DNA from: Hydrogenophaga sp.
GTDB taxonomy: Bacteria; Pseudomonadota; Gammaproteobacteria; Burkholderiales; Burkholderiaceae_C
NCBI RefSeq assembly: GCF_030373245.1
Contig: NZ_JAUCZF010000007.1
Location: forward strand, 1 to 64,000
DNA length: 64,000 bases
Reading direction: 5' to 3'
Shown: in pieces, positions 25,508 to 34,619 of the stretch
Numbering within the stretch: the first letter of the stretch is position 1
Layout of the letters: each line of letters begins with the position of its first letter
Notes under the pieces: model-generated
Told to the model about the DNA's origin: nothing
Databases searched by the model: none
What the model saw: the letters and a program-made list of their open reading frames with translations, nothing else
Made by a program: the position numbers and the translations under genes

Positions 25508-25825
25508 TCAGAAACGGATAGGGTGGGACGGCGAAAGTGCCGCACTGGGGTAGGGTTGCTGGCCGCGCGCACGTTGCGCAGCGTTCACCCAGTCGACGCC
25601 TTGCGCGACCGCGTAGCGGGCAGCGGCTTCAAAGGTGGGGAAATCATCCACGAAACGCATCACGCGGTCGGTACAGGCGCTGCCCGAGCCACTGGCGATG
25701 GACACCTGGGAGGCGAAACGCCCACCGGGCAGGGCGCGAGGGCAGGCGGCAATGCGGTACTTGCCCAGAGACAGGGAAGACAAATGCGAGGAAGCAGAAA
25801 CAGAAACGGAAATCGGTTGAATCAT
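25508..25825 (-). CDS. Small conserved hypothetical protein
   Basis: A 105-residue protein starting at MIQPISVSV (25825). It has a Ser-rich N-terminus, a two-strand segment ([22 protein letters not shown]) and a helix ([21 protein letters not shown]). The pattern resembles small uncharacterised proteins seen in Comamonadaceae. It lies 17 bases upstream of IF-1, so the two may be co-transcribed. Function unknown. Confidence 0.65.
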   Translation of the reverse strand: MIQPISVSVSASSHLSSLSLGKYRIAACPRALPGGRFASQVSIASGSGSACTDRVMRFVDDFPTFEAAARYAVAQGVDWVNAAQRARGQQPYPSAALSPSHPIRF

Positions 25826-25834
25826 CAAAAACAT

Positions 25835-26342
25835 CGGATGGCTGGGCGCTGCAGCGTTGGACGCTGGCTGGCGCTACAGCCTTAAAAAAAACACATGGGC
25901 AGCCCCTGGGTGCCGGGTACCCGACTGACTTGGCCGAACGAAGCCAGACCGATCATGGCCAGACATCGCGCGGTGACCAGACCATGGCAGCGGTCCGGAC
26001 AACAGCAGGGAAAACAGCCACCTCGCTGTGAGAGAGCAGGTGACTCGCGCCATGGTGGGGCTGGATCGGCGACCCCTCTGCCAGGGGCGGCGCGCCGTTG
26101 CCAAAAGGCAGGGACACGGCCAATCGCCCAAGGCGAACCATTTAATGTACCACCATGTGGAAAAATTGGCTAGGAGCCTGCGCGGCTTAAGGCATCGAAG
26201 CGAAACTGAACAAAACCGGTGATTGCGAGGTGATACCGTGAAGCCCCGTGTGTCCGCCTGGGCTCGGGAGGTAGAAGCGTGCGAAACCGATTTCTCGTCA
26301 GTTGCAGCAATGCGCCTTCTGCCGCGCAGAATCCTGGCCTTG
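25835..26342. other. Intergenic stretch without a recognised gene
   Basis: About 500 bases between the small hypothetical gene and the UbiB-like gene end. Open frames occur on both strands, but none has a ribosome site with recognisable product. It probably contains the promoter of the 25825 to 25236 pair; no terminator hairpin was identified. Confidence 0.4.
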
Positions 26343-28046
26343 TCAGGCGCCCGGCCCCACGTCCCGCCCCCGGCTGCTGCGCCAGATCGCGCGCACCAGC
26401 CACAGCCCACCCACAAAGGCGCTGGCAAAACCCAGCAGGCCAAACGCCGGCAGTCCAAACAGAGTGGGGCCACCCTGCACCGTCATGACGATGCTGGAGC
26501 CGATGATGAGTGCGGCAATCACCAACGCCATGGTCAGGCGGTTGGCCGCGCGGTCGATCTGATCGCCCACTCGTTTCAGGTGGGCGAGTTCGATGCCGAC
26601 CTGCACCCTACCGCGGCGGGCGTTGCGCAACAGGCGCGAGATATCGTGAGGCAGCTGCTCGGCCACGGCCAGGGTACGGCGCAGGGTTTTCCAGCCGCGA
26701 GCTGCCACTGCGCGCGGCCGATAGCGGGCGCGCACCACGCGCTGGAGCATGGGCAGGGCCTCGGTTGTCATGTGAAAGCCCGGGTCCAGCCCGCGGCCCA
26801 TGCCTTCCAGGGTGATGAAAGCTTTGATGAGCAAGGCCATGTCCGAAGGCAGGGCCAAGTGATGGTCGCGCAGCAGTGCGGTCACGTCGGCCAGCATCTG
26901 GCCCAGATTGAGCTGAGCCAGCGGCACGCCGTGGTACTGGTCGACAAAGATTTCTATCTCGTTTTCCAGCAGCACCAGGTTGATGCCGTGCTCGTCGCCG
27001 GTCCAGTCCAACAGAACATCGGCCACCGCCTGGGCATGGCGCTCGACCAGTCCGAGCAGAAGATTGAGGAGTTCTTCGCGCCGGCGCTCCGAGAGCCGGC
27101 CGACCATGCCGAAATCAATAAAGGCGATGCGGTTGCCTTCCAGATAGAACACATTGCCCGGGTGGGGGTCGGCGTGGAAAAAGCCGTCTTCGACGATCAT
27201 TTTGAGCACCGCCTGGCTGCCGCGCTGGGCCAGCAATGAGCGGTTTAGACCACGTGCATCCAGTTCGGCCAGCGCATGGCCTGGCACACCACCGACGAAG
27301 TCCTGCACATTGACCCGTTCGTGTGTCAGCGACCAATGCACGCGGGGTACCACGATCCAGGGCAGGCTGGCCAGGTTGGCCGCGATGCGCTCAGCGCTGC
27401 GGCACTCGCTGGCCAGATCCAGTTCGCGGCGCAGCGAACGCGACAACTCGCGCACGATTTGCTGCAGGCGGTAGGGCCTCAGGTGGGGCAGCTCGGCGTC
27501 TGCCAGCACTGCCAGACGGCCGAGCAATCGAAGATCGGCTTCGATGATGTCGCCCACGCCGGGCCGCCGAATTTTCACCACCACTTCGGTGCCGTCGTGC
27601 AGCTGCGCTCGATGCACCTGCGCGATGGAAGCCGCTGCCAGCGGCTCTGCATCGAAGCGTGCAAAAACAGTTTCCGGCTCACCGCCCAGATCCTCACGCA
27701 GTTGAGGTCGCAGGGTTTCCAGCGGCACTGCGGGCACATGGCTGTGCAGCTTTTCGAATTCAGCGATCCATTCAGGACCGAACAGGTCTGCCCGGCCAGC
27801 GAGGATCTGACCGAGTTTGACGAAAGTGGGACCCAGTTCTTCAATCGCCAGCCGCACCTGCACCGGCGGCTCCAGCCGCGCCAGTTCTGCAGCATGATCC
27901 CAGCGCAAGGCGTGGCCAGCACGCTCCAGGCTGTCGGCAAGGCCGAGTCGGCGCACCGTATCACCAAAGCCATGGCGAATGAGCACACCCAGGATGGTGT
28001 TGAGCCTGCCCAAGTCGCGGGCCGCACCCAGCGTTTCGATCAACAT
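26343..28046 (-). CDS. ubiB: UbiB/ABC1-family kinase-like protein
   Basis: A 567-residue atypical kinase of the UbiB/COQ8 family that supports ubiquinone biosynthesis. Signatures: KLGQILAGRADLFG (KxGQ motif), the Ala-rich nucleotide loop AAASIAQVH, VVVKIRRPG (invariant lysine), FFHADPHPGN (catalytic loop) and FIDFGMVGRL (metal-binding DFG). Two membrane helices lie at the C-terminus (about 500-545). The start at 28046 is taken because the fold begins there; the open frame upstream runs antisense into the divergent prenyltransferase. Only 94 bases separate the two starts, so co-regulation is likely. Confidence 0.92.
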   Translation of the reverse strand: MLIETLGAARDLGRLNTILGVLIRHGFGDTVRRLGLADSLERAGHALRWDHAAELARLEPPVQVRLAIEELGPTFVKLGQILAGRADLFGPEWIAEFEKLHSHVPAVPLETLRPQLREDLGGEPETVFARFDAEPLAAASIAQVHRAQLHDGTEVVVKIRRPGVGDIIEADLRLLGRLAVLADAELPHLRPYRLQQIVRELSRSLRRELDLASECRSAERIAANLASLPWIVVPRVHWSLTHERVNVQDFVGGVPGHALAELDARGLNRSLLAQRGSQAVLKMIVEDGFFHADPHPGNVFYLEGNRIAFIDFGMVGRLSERRREELLNLLLGLVERHAQAVADVLLDWTGDEHGINLVLLENEIEIFVDQYHGVPLAQLNLGQMLADVTALLRDHHLALPSDMALLIKAFITLEGMGRGLDPGFHMTTEALPMLQRVVRARYRPRAVAARGWKTLRRTLAVAEQLPHDISRLLRNARRGRVQVGIELAHLKRVGDQIDRAANRLTMALVIAALIIGSSIVMTVQGGPTLFGLPAFGLLGFASAFVGGLWLVRAIWRSSRGRDVGPGA

Positions 28047-28140
28047 GACCGAATGATAGGCCCGCTGCAGGCAACGATCTTGCGGCGGCTTGCGATTTCG
28101 CAAGGCACTGGCCAGACAGCTTGGCCACACTATCCAGGCC

Positions 28141-29100
28141 ATGAATGCACTGCACAACGTCGATTCGGTACGACGCACCGGTTGGGCACAGGCCTGGCTC
28201 TGGTGGCGCATGACACGGCCAGGTTTCTTGTTGCTCACGGTGGTGGCCTGCGCCCTGGGTACGGCAACTGCCGCCGCCTGCGGATGCGGGCTGAGTCTTC
28301 CTCTGGCCGCTGCCTCCACAGTGCTGGCGGTACTGGTCCATGCGACCGGCAATGTGTTCAACGACCTGCACGACGCACGCAACGGTGCCGACGCAACCAA
28401 CACCCAAGGCATCTCGCCATTCACGGGCGGCTCACGCCTGATTCAAACCGGGCAGGTGACGGAGCGGGAGACCGACGAACTGGCTAAGGGATTGCTGATT
28501 CTTCTGGTGCCGGCTGGTTTGTGGCTGGCCGCACACATTGGCAGCGGCAAGGTGCTGCTGCTCGGTGCAGCCGGTGTCGCGCTGGCCTGGGCCTATTCCG
28601 CGCCACCGTTGCGCCTGATGTCGCGCGGCCTGGGTGAACTGACCGTGGCACTGGTCTGGTTTCTGGTCGTCATCGGTGCTGACCTGGTGCAGCGCCAGCA
28701 GTGGTTTCTGATCCCGGCAAGTGTGGCGCTGAACTTCTCGGGGCTGGTGGCTGCGCTGTTGCTGATCAATGGCTTCGTTGATGCCAAAGCCGACGCCCGG
28801 GTGGGCAAACGCACGCTGGTGGTCTTGCTGGGACCCGACCGAGCCAGTCTCGTGTACCTGGCACTGGTCGTGAGCAGCCACTTGTGGCTTTGGATCAGCG
28901 TGATGTGGCTGATTCCACCAGCCGAAGCACTCTGGGGCCTGGTTTCAGCGCCACTGTCGCTGTTCGCAGCAGCCTTGCTCCGCCAAAACCGGTACCAACC
29001 CCAACGCCTGCGGCTGGCGCTCCAGTTGTCGGTAACGGCTGTACTGGTGCATGGCCTGGCCATGACGGCAGGCTTTGTCTCGCTGAGCTGGTACCGCTGA
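28141..29100 (+). CDS. UbiA-type membrane prenyltransferase
   Basis: A 319-residue integral membrane prenyltransferase with eight or so helices. The first Asp-rich motif is NVFNDLHDARNGAD, the second DAKADARVGKRTL, as in MenA/UbiA enzymes; the segment GISPFTGGSR matches the MenA side of the family. It would attach a polyprenyl chain to an aromatic acceptor (menaquinone, ubiquinone or another quinone). No dedicated pathway genes lie nearby apart from the divergent UbiB-like kinase, so the acceptor is not settled. Confidence 0.85.
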   Translation: MNALHNVDSVRRTGWAQAWLWWRMTRPGFLLLTVVACALGTATAAACGCGLSLPLAAASTVLAVLVHATGNVFNDLHDARNGADATNTQGISPFTGGSRLIQTGQVTERETDELAKGLLILLVPAGLWLAAHIGSGKVLLLGAAGVALAWAYSAPPLRLMSRGLGELTVALVWFLVVIGADLVQRQQWFLIPASVALNFSGLVAALLLINGFVDAKADARVGKRTLVVLLGPDRASLVYLALVVSSHLWLWISVMWLIPPAEALWGLVSAPLSLFAAALLRQNRYQPQRLRLALQLSVTAVLVHGLAMTAGFVSLSWYR

Positions 29101-29126
29101 GGACAACACGCTCAGCGGCAAAAAGC

Positions 29127-29345
29127 TGTGTGTAACTTTTGAACAAGCAGAGGGTTATCCACAGGCGCGGCGAAATCACCGGATTTATCCCCAATCGCGG
29201 GAACAGGCAAATGGGTACTTTGAACAGGGTTGGCCGAAACGCAAGTTGCTGTCAGTCATCAAAAAAAGCGGTTTGTCCACAGCCGAAGGGCCCCTCTACT
29301 GCTACTACTAATCTGTATTAAAGAAATAAGAAGATAAGAGAGCAA
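29127..29345 (+). other. Candidate replication origin or unwinding element
   Basis: A gene-free segment carrying DnaA-box-like sites: TTATCCACA (29155-29163, perfect), TTATCCCCA (29185-29193, one mismatch), TTGTCCACA (29273-29281, one mismatch), and an inverse TTACACACA (29127-29135, two mismatches). The last forward box is followed by a GC block (29282-29295), CTA/CTG triplets (CTACTGCTACTACTA, 29296-29310; on the other strand 3'-GAT-GAC-GAT-GAT-GAT) and an AT-rich tract (29311-29345). This order, box, GC cluster, DnaA-trios, AT-rich tract, is the bacterial basal unwinding system. Genes to the left mostly point left and to the right mostly point right. No dnaA or dnaN lies in the window, so origin function is inferred. 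Confidence 0.55.
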
Positions 29346-29369
29346 AACAGAGAAACCCAAAAAATCCCG

Positions 29370-32048
29370 TCACAAAGCGTGACTGACCAGCTTGAAATCG
29401 GGATCGTCGGGATAAGGCTTGATCACAAACCCCAGGCCTTTCATCAACTTGAGCATGCCCGGATTGTTGGCCAGCACCAGGCCTTCGATTTCATCCAGGC
29501 CTTTGTCTCGGGCCTCTTCCATGATGCTCATCATCAGTCGCGAGCCCAGGCCCTTGCCGTTGAAGTCGTCGGCCACCACCAGCGAGAACTCGCAGCTGGC
29601 GAGATCTGGGTTGGTGATGTAGCGGGACACGCCCACAATGCGCTCAACCTCTCGCGTCTCGCCCTGCTCGCCGGTCTTGGTTTCGCGGTGGATGGCCACC
29701 AGTGCCATCTCGCGGTCATAGTCGATCAGGGTCAGGCGCGACAGCAGGGCTGGAGGCAGCTCCTTGAGCGAGGACACGAAGCGGAAATAGCGGCTCTCGG
29801 CCGAGAGGTTCTGTACGAGCTCCTGCAGCATCTGAGCATCGTCCGGGTGGATGGGTCGGATGGTGTATTCGCCGCCACCGCGCATGGGCCATATCTGCTC
29901 ATAGCGCGCCGGGTACGGCAGGATGGCGAGGTGGGCGTAGTTGTGTGCGGAGGCCGGCGCGTTGTCGATCACGATGCGCGCATCGACCGCAACCGCACCA
30001 GACTCGTCAACGATGATGGGGTTGATGTCCATCTCGCGCAACTGAGGCAGCTCACAGGCCATTTCCGACACGCGCAGCAGCACATGCTCCAGCGCATCGC
30101 GATCGACCGCTGTGGCACCTCTCCAGTTGTCTAGCGTCTCGTTGACGCGTGAGCGCTCGATCAGGCGGCGCGCCAGGAACTGGTTGAAAGGCGGCAGGCC
30201 CATGGCCCGGTCATTGATGAGTTCGATCATGGTGCCTCCGGCACCGAAGGCGATCACTGGGCCAAACGGGTCATCGGTCACCAGACCGATGTAGAGCTCG
30301 CGTCCGCGCTTGTTGCTGGCCATCTTCTGGATCGTCACGCCGTTGATGCGGGCATCGGGCTGCAGCTTGCTCACAGCCTGGATCATGGTGTTGTAGACAT
30401 CACGAACACCAACGGCATTCATCACATTGAGCGCCACACCATTGACGTCGCTCTTGTGGCTGATGTCGGGCGAGTCGATTTTGAGTGCGACGGGATAACC
30501 CAGCTGGGTGGCGATCATCATCGCCTCGTTGGCGCTGCGCGCCAGAATGGTGTGGGTGACCGGTATGTGAAAGGCCGATAACAAGGCCTTGGACTCCATT
30601 TCCGTCAGCACCTTGCGCCGCTCGGCCAGTACGTTTTCAATCAGCAGACGTGCGCCTTCCAGATCGGGCTTGGCCAGCGTGGACAGCGGTGGTGGTGTCT
30701 GCTGCAGCAGCTGCTGGTTCTGGTAGAAGCTGGCGATGTTGCCGAATGCACCAACCGCAGCCTCCGGGGTACGAAAGCTCGGGATATTGGCCTGGAACAG
30801 GACTTCGCGCGCTTCGCCTACCGATGCATCACCCATCCAGCAACACAGCAGTGGTTTGCTCAGGTGGCCATTGATGTCGCCAATCGCGCGAGCGATGCCG
30901 GCGGCGTCCACGCCAGCCTTGGGTGAATGCACCACCAAAATGCCGTCGATCTGCGGATCATGGCCCGCGGCATCGATGGCGCAGCGGTAATGTTCGGCGT
31001 TGGCTTCTTCCGAAAGATCGATGAGATCACTGAGCGATGCCAGTGGCGGCAGCTGGGCGCGCAGTTCGGCGGCTCTGGTGGCCGAGAGCTTGGCCAGCTG
31101 CAACCCGATTTCGCTTACCCAGTCGGCCGCCAGTACACCTGGACCACCTCCGTTGGTGATGATGGCCAGGCGCTTGCCCACAGGCCGGTAGCGCGAGGCC
31201 AGGCATTTGGCGGCCGAGAACAGCTCGACAAACGAACGCACCCGCACCGCACCGGCTCGTCGAAGAGCGGCTTCGAACACCTCGTCGCTGCCCACGATGG
31301 CCCCGCTGTGTGTTTGTGCAGCTTCATTGCCAGCCTGCTTGCGGCCCGCCTTGAGTACCACCACCGGTTTGGCGTTGGCAGCGGCGCGCAGCGCGCTCAT
31401 GAAGCGGCGCGCGTTGGAAATGCCCTCCATGTAGACCACGATGCTGTGGGTCTGGGCATCCGAGGCCAGGAAGTCCAGCACCTGCGCCAGGTCGACCGCG
31501 GTGTTGGGGCCGAGTGAGACCACGGTGGAAAAACCTACCGAGTTCTGCTTCGCCCAGTCCAGGATGGATGAGGTGAGCGCACCCGATTGCGATACCAGGG
31601 CCAGCGGCCCGGGAGCAGCGAGGGGACCGGTGACGCTGGCGTTGAGGCCCAGTCGAGGGCGCTGGAAACCCATGCTGTTGGGGCCCAGCAGCTGCATGCC
31701 GTGGCGCCGAGCCACGCGGTGCATTTCCGCTGCCACATCGACAGGGATGCCGCTGCTGACCACCAGCGCGGCGCGGCACTTGATGCGCCCCGCCACCTCG
31801 AGCGCTTCGATCGCCTCGGCCGAGGGCAGGGCGATGATGGCCAGGTCGGCTCGGGTCTGAGCCAGATCGGCCAGGGTACCGGTGGTGTGAATGTCGAGGA
31901 ACACCAGCACACCCTGGTAACGCTGGGCGGTAAGGGCCTCGACCAGGGCCTTGGCCTGGCTGGTCTGCTGCGCCGGGTCCTGGGACTTGCCCGCAAAAAC
32001 GGCGATGGTCTCGGGCTGGAAGAGGGGGGTGAGGTAGTGTTGGTCCAT
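29370..32048 (-). CDS. Pat-type protein lysine acetyltransferase (acyl-CoA synthetase-like plus GNAT)
   Basis: An 892-residue fusion. The N-terminal two thirds resemble NDP-forming acyl-CoA synthetases: a CoA-binding Rossmann-like start (FQPETIAVF), succinyl-CoA-synthetase-like domains (VSQSGALTSSILDW, THSGAIVGSDEVFE, ITNGGGPGVLAAD), then an ATP-grasp part (about 480-700: HIPVTHTILARS, GYPVALKIDSPDISHKSDV). Residues about 740-890 are a GNAT acetyltransferase (TIRPIHPDDAQML, SRYFRFVSSL, VVADDFNGKGLGSRLM). This matches Pat/YfiQ, which acetylates acetyl-CoA synthetase and other proteins. Its upstream neighbour is a deacetylase-family gene. Confidence 0.92.
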   Translation of the reverse strand: MDQHYLTPLFQPETIAVFAGKSQDPAQQTSQAKALVEALTAQRYQGVLVFLDIHTTGTLADLAQTRADLAIIALPSAEAIEALEVAGRIKCRAALVVSSGIPVDVAAEMHRVARRHGMQLLGPNSMGFQRPRLGLNASVTGPLAAPGPLALVSQSGALTSSILDWAKQNSVGFSTVVSLGPNTAVDLAQVLDFLASDAQTHSIVVYMEGISNARRFMSALRAAANAKPVVVLKAGRKQAGNEAAQTHSGAIVGSDEVFEAALRRAGAVRVRSFVELFSAAKCLASRYRPVGKRLAIITNGGGPGVLAADWVSEIGLQLAKLSATRAAELRAQLPPLASLSDLIDLSEEANAEHYRCAIDAAGHDPQIDGILVVHSPKAGVDAAGIARAIGDINGHLSKPLLCCWMGDASVGEAREVLFQANIPSFRTPEAAVGAFGNIASFYQNQQLLQQTPPPLSTLAKPDLEGARLLIENVLAERRKVLTEMESKALLSAFHIPVTHTILARSANEAMMIATQLGYPVALKIDSPDISHKSDVNGVALNVMNAVGVRDVYNTMIQAVSKLQPDARINGVTIQKMASNKRGRELYIGLVTDDPFGPVIAFGAGGTMIELINDRAMGLPPFNQFLARRLIERSRVNETLDNWRGATAVDRDALEHVLLRVSEMACELPQLREMDINPIIVDESGAVAVDARIVIDNAPASAHNYAHLAILPYPARYEQIWPMRGGGEYTIRPIHPDDAQMLQELVQNLSAESRYFRFVSSLKELPPALLSRLTLIDYDREMALVAIHRETKTGEQGETREVERIVGVSRYITNPDLASCEFSLVVADDFNGKGLGSRLMMSIMEEARDKGLDEIEGLVLANNPGMLKLMKGLGFVIKPYPDDPDFKLVSHAL

Positions 32049-32164
32049 CGGGGGAGGATCAGAAACCGGTGTAGGCCCCAGTGTCGCAGCTTGGCGTGGT
32101 CAGGGTGTGCCTGACGGTGGTACCTGATCGCAGCCGGAGGATCGCAGCGTGAAGCTTTTGGCGA

Positions 32165-33091
32165 TCAATCGGCGCCTATCAGCACACGCACGTGTGCGGC
32201 CACGCTGCGGGCCAGGGGGCTGAGCACATAGCCGCCTTCCAGGCAGGAGACCACGCGGCCCTGGCAGTGCCGGTTGGCGATCTGCATGAGCTGGCGGGTG
32301 ACCCATTCGTAGTCGGCCTCGACCAGGCCCAGGTTGCCCATGTCGTCTTCGCGGTGCGCATCGAAGCCAGCCGAGATGTAGATCAGCTGAGGCGCAAACG
32401 CATCGAGGGCGGGCAGCCAGTGCTGCGTCACGGCCTCGCGAAAGGCATCGCTGCCGCTGCGACTGGGCAGTCCGATGTTGACCATGTTGTCACCCACCGC
32501 CGATTCGCCGTTGAACGGGTACAGGCCCTTTTCAAAGATCGAGCACATGAGCACCCGCTCGTCGCCGCGCAGGATGTCTTCGCTTCCGTTGCCATGGTGC
32601 ACGTCGAAATCGATCAACGCCACGCGCTGCAGACCATGCACATCCAGCGCATGGCGGATGCCGACAGCGACGTTGTTGAAAAAGCAGAAACCCATGGCGG
32701 CACTGCGTTCGGCATGATGGCCGGGTGGACGCACACTGCAGAAGGCGGTGCCTGCCTGACCACCCAGCACGAGATCGGTTGCTTCCACGGCGGCGCCGGC
32801 TGCGCGCAAGGCTGCATTGAGCGTGTGCGGGTTCATGTAGGTATCGGGGTCGATGGCGCGCAGGCCCTCTTTGGGCGCGGCATCGATGAGCTCGTTGACG
32901 TAGTTGGAGGCGTGTGCGCGGCCCAGCTGAGCCAGTGTGGCCAGCGGCGCGTCGTAAGGCACCATGTAGTCCAGTAGTCCCTTGACCAGCAGGTGGTCAT
33001 TGATGGCTCCCAGGCGCTCGGGGCACTCGGGGTGGTCAGCGCCCATTTCGTGGCGTGCGCAGTCGGCGTGGGTGATGTAGGCGGACAGCAT
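32165..33091 (-). CDS. Histone-deacetylase-superfamily (AcuC-like) hydrolase
   Basis: A 308-residue class II HDAC-like enzyme. Catalytic residues visible: PPGHHAE (tandem histidines), LIDFDVHHGNG and SAGFDAHRED (Zn ligands), plus GGY. Family members deacetylate proteins or acetylpolyamines, and acetoin-utilisation AcuC removes acetyl groups from acetyl-CoA synthetase. The start at 33091 (MLSAYITHADC) is taken over an open upstream extension of 38 codons. It precedes the Pat-type acetyltransferase with a gap of 116 bases on the same strand, so the two may form an acetylation writer-eraser pair. Confidence 0.9.
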   Translation of the reverse strand: MLSAYITHADCARHEMGADHPECPERLGAINDHLLVKGLLDYMVPYDAPLATLAQLGRAHASNYVNELIDAAPKEGLRAIDPDTYMNPHTLNAALRAAGAAVEATDLVLGGQAGTAFCSVRPPGHHAERSAAMGFCFFNNVAVGIRHALDVHGLQRVALIDFDVHHGNGSEDILRGDERVLMCSIFEKGLYPFNGESAVGDNMVNIGLPSRSGSDAFREAVTQHWLPALDAFAPQLIYISAGFDAHREDDMGNLGLVEADYEWVTRQLMQIANRHCQGRVVSCLEGGYVLSPLARSVAAHVRVLIGAD

Positions 33092-33248
33092 GGTCGGTTG
33101 TCTCCGGCAGTTTCTGGATTCTTCTGGTGTGACCCCAGGGTCGTCGGTGATCAATCTAGACCGGAATGCTGACGGCCACCTTGATCTGCGGCAAACCGCT
33201 GCCATGGTCGGGCGGCGCGGGGAGCTTGTAAAAACAAGACGAAAAAAA

Positions 33249-33266
33249 GCCCCGGCAGGCCGGGGC
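33249..33266 (-). terminator. Terminator of the Spy-like gene
   Basis: GCCCCGGCAGGCCGGGGC forms a 7-8 base perfect GC stem with a short loop, 22 bases past the stop codon of the minus-strand gene at 33289. An A tract on the plus strand before it becomes the U tract of the transcript. Confidence 0.85.
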
Positions 33267-33288
33267 GTTGGTCAGTGGGAGCCGGAAA

Positions 33289-33876
33289 TCAGCTGCGAGG
33301 CTGCATCGGCGCATCCTGCCCCATGCCGCCGCGATGGCCACCCTGGTGGTGGTGACCATGCCCGTGGCGGTGTTTGCCGCCCATGCTGGCGCGCATGAAG
33401 CCGTGACCCTGGTGGGTGTCAAAGACCTTCTGCTGGTCAGGTGTCAGGGCCGCGTAAAAGCTGCGGGTGGCGTCGAAGCGCTGTGTCATCTTGGCGGTGC
33501 GCTCGGTCTGGTGGGCTTGCATCTTGTCCAGCCGTTGAGGCGTGGTCAGTTTCGACCAGTCCTCGCGCTCACCGGTTTTGCCCATGCGCGGTTCGGGTGC
33601 GGTTCGGGCAAGAAAGGCGTTCCAGGCGGGCTCCTGCTCGGGCGTGAGCTTCAGGGCCTCTTTGAGCTGGGTCTGGCGATCGGCCATGCGTTGCTGCATC
33701 TTGGCCATGCGCTCGCCGGGGGCCATGGGCTTCATGTCGGCGCGTTGTGCCATGTGCTGGGCCACCAGCTGGGCGGGCGGTGCTTCGGCATGCTGGGCAA
33801 AGCTCAGGGCGGTGAAGCCTGCGAAGGCGGTGGCCAGGGTGGCGGCGATCAGGGTGCGTTGGGTCGAGGGTTTCAT
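33289..33876 (-). CDS. Spy/CpxP-like periplasmic protein, histidine-rich
   Basis: A 195-residue exported helical protein: signal peptide (about residues 1-27, ending ALSFAQ), two LTxxQ motifs (LTPEQEPAW at about 77 and LTPDQQKVF at about 145), and a His/Gly/Met-rich tail (HRHGHGHHH). It resembles Spy/CpxP chaperones and related metal-responsive helical proteins. The His-rich tail and position next to cueR, copZ and copA suggest periplasmic copper handling. The start at 33876 has GGAG nearby (CCAAGGAGTGAGC); the open frame upstream is a long GC artefact. Confidence 0.82.
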   Translation of the reverse strand: MKPSTQRTLIAATLATAFAGFTALSFAQHAEAPPAQLVAQHMAQRADMKPMAPGERMAKMQQRMADRQTQLKEALKLTPEQEPAWNAFLARTAPEPRMGKTGEREDWSKLTTPQRLDKMQAHQTERTAKMTQRFDATRSFYAALTPDQQKVFDTHQGHGFMRASMGGKHRHGHGHHHQGGHRGGMGQDAPMQPRS

Positions 33877-34016
33877 GCTCACTCCTTGGTATGGGTTTGG
33901 AACAGACGTCACCTTTGACGCCATGGATGCAGTCTCCAGGCCCCGTGTATCGCTTGTGTGCCGCTGTGCGGCTGGGATGTAAAGATTTGTGGCGCTGTGC
34001 GCAGTCTGGTGACCAC

Positions 34017-34457
34017 TCAGGGGTGGGCCAGGTCGTCGAGGATCGGGCAGTCGGGTCGGCCGTCTCCCGGGCACAGGCACACCAGTTCGGCCAGGCTGCG
34101 CTGCATGGCCTGCAGCGCTTCGATGCGCCCACTCAGTTCCTGCTGGTGTTTCTGGGCGATGCGCTTGACGCTGGCGCTGCTGCGCCGGCGGTTGTGCCAC
34201 AGACCGACCAGCTCGGCGATGGCCTCCAGGCCAAAGCCCATGTCGCGCGCCCGACGGATGAAGCGAAGCGTGTGCACGTCGGCCAGGCTGTACTGGCGGT
34301 AGTTGCTTTCGGTGCGACGGACCGCACCCAGCAGGCCGAGCGATTCGTAATGGCGCAGCATCTTGGGCGAAATGCCGCTCAGGCTCGCGGCACGACCGAT
34401 GTTGACCGGCCAGTTAAGGCCAACGTCCAGGATCGCGGTGTCGAGAGTCGTGCTCAT
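34017..34457 (-). CDS. cueR: CueR-like copper-responsive MerR regulator
   Basis: A 146-residue MerR-family activator. The DNA-binding region is NIGRAASLSGISPKMLRHYE followed by LGLL, RQYSLADVHTLRFIRRARDMGF, then a dimerisation helix and the C-terminal metal loop CLCPGDGRPDCPIL, whose two cysteines match the Cu(I) loop of CueR. Start ATG 34457. Two promoters with 19-bp spacers lie between copZ and copA and are its likely targets. The gene is on the minus strand upstream of the Spy-like gene. Confidence 0.92.
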   Translation of the reverse strand: MSTTLDTAILDVGLNWPVNIGRAASLSGISPKMLRHYESLGLLGAVRRTESNYRQYSLADVHTLRFIRRARDMGFGLEAIAELVGLWHNRRRSSASVKRIAQKHQQELSGRIEALQAMQRSLAELVCLCPGDGRPDCPILDDLAHP

Positions 34458-34474
34458 GAGATTTCCTGCTGCAT

Positions 34475-34614
34475 CAGCTCCCTTGGAGGCCAGCGACCCG
34501 TGACGCTGTGGAGCATGGGGGTTGCGTGGACAAAAGGGCCAGCCGCCGGGCCGCCCCAAGGCAGGCCCAGCCCCCTTGGGGGGCAGCGACCCGCGAAGCG
34601 GCGGAGCGTGGGGG
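34475..34614. repeat. Tandem copy of a GC-rich intergenic repeat
   Basis: Two 47-base units, 34475-34521 and 34568-34614, share the pattern CAGCnCCCTTGGnGGnCAGC, then GACCCGnGA and GGAGCnTGGGGG, and can fold. The same type (a cCCTTGGgG core, then GCGGAGCGTGGGGG) is familiar from Comamonadaceae intergenic regions. It lies between cueR and copZ; function unknown. Confidence 0.7.
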
Positions 34615-34619
34615 CACGT

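Noticed and set aside
28047-28424. N-terminal extension of the UbiB-like gene
   Set aside because: It is antisense to the prenyltransferase and lacks family similarity.
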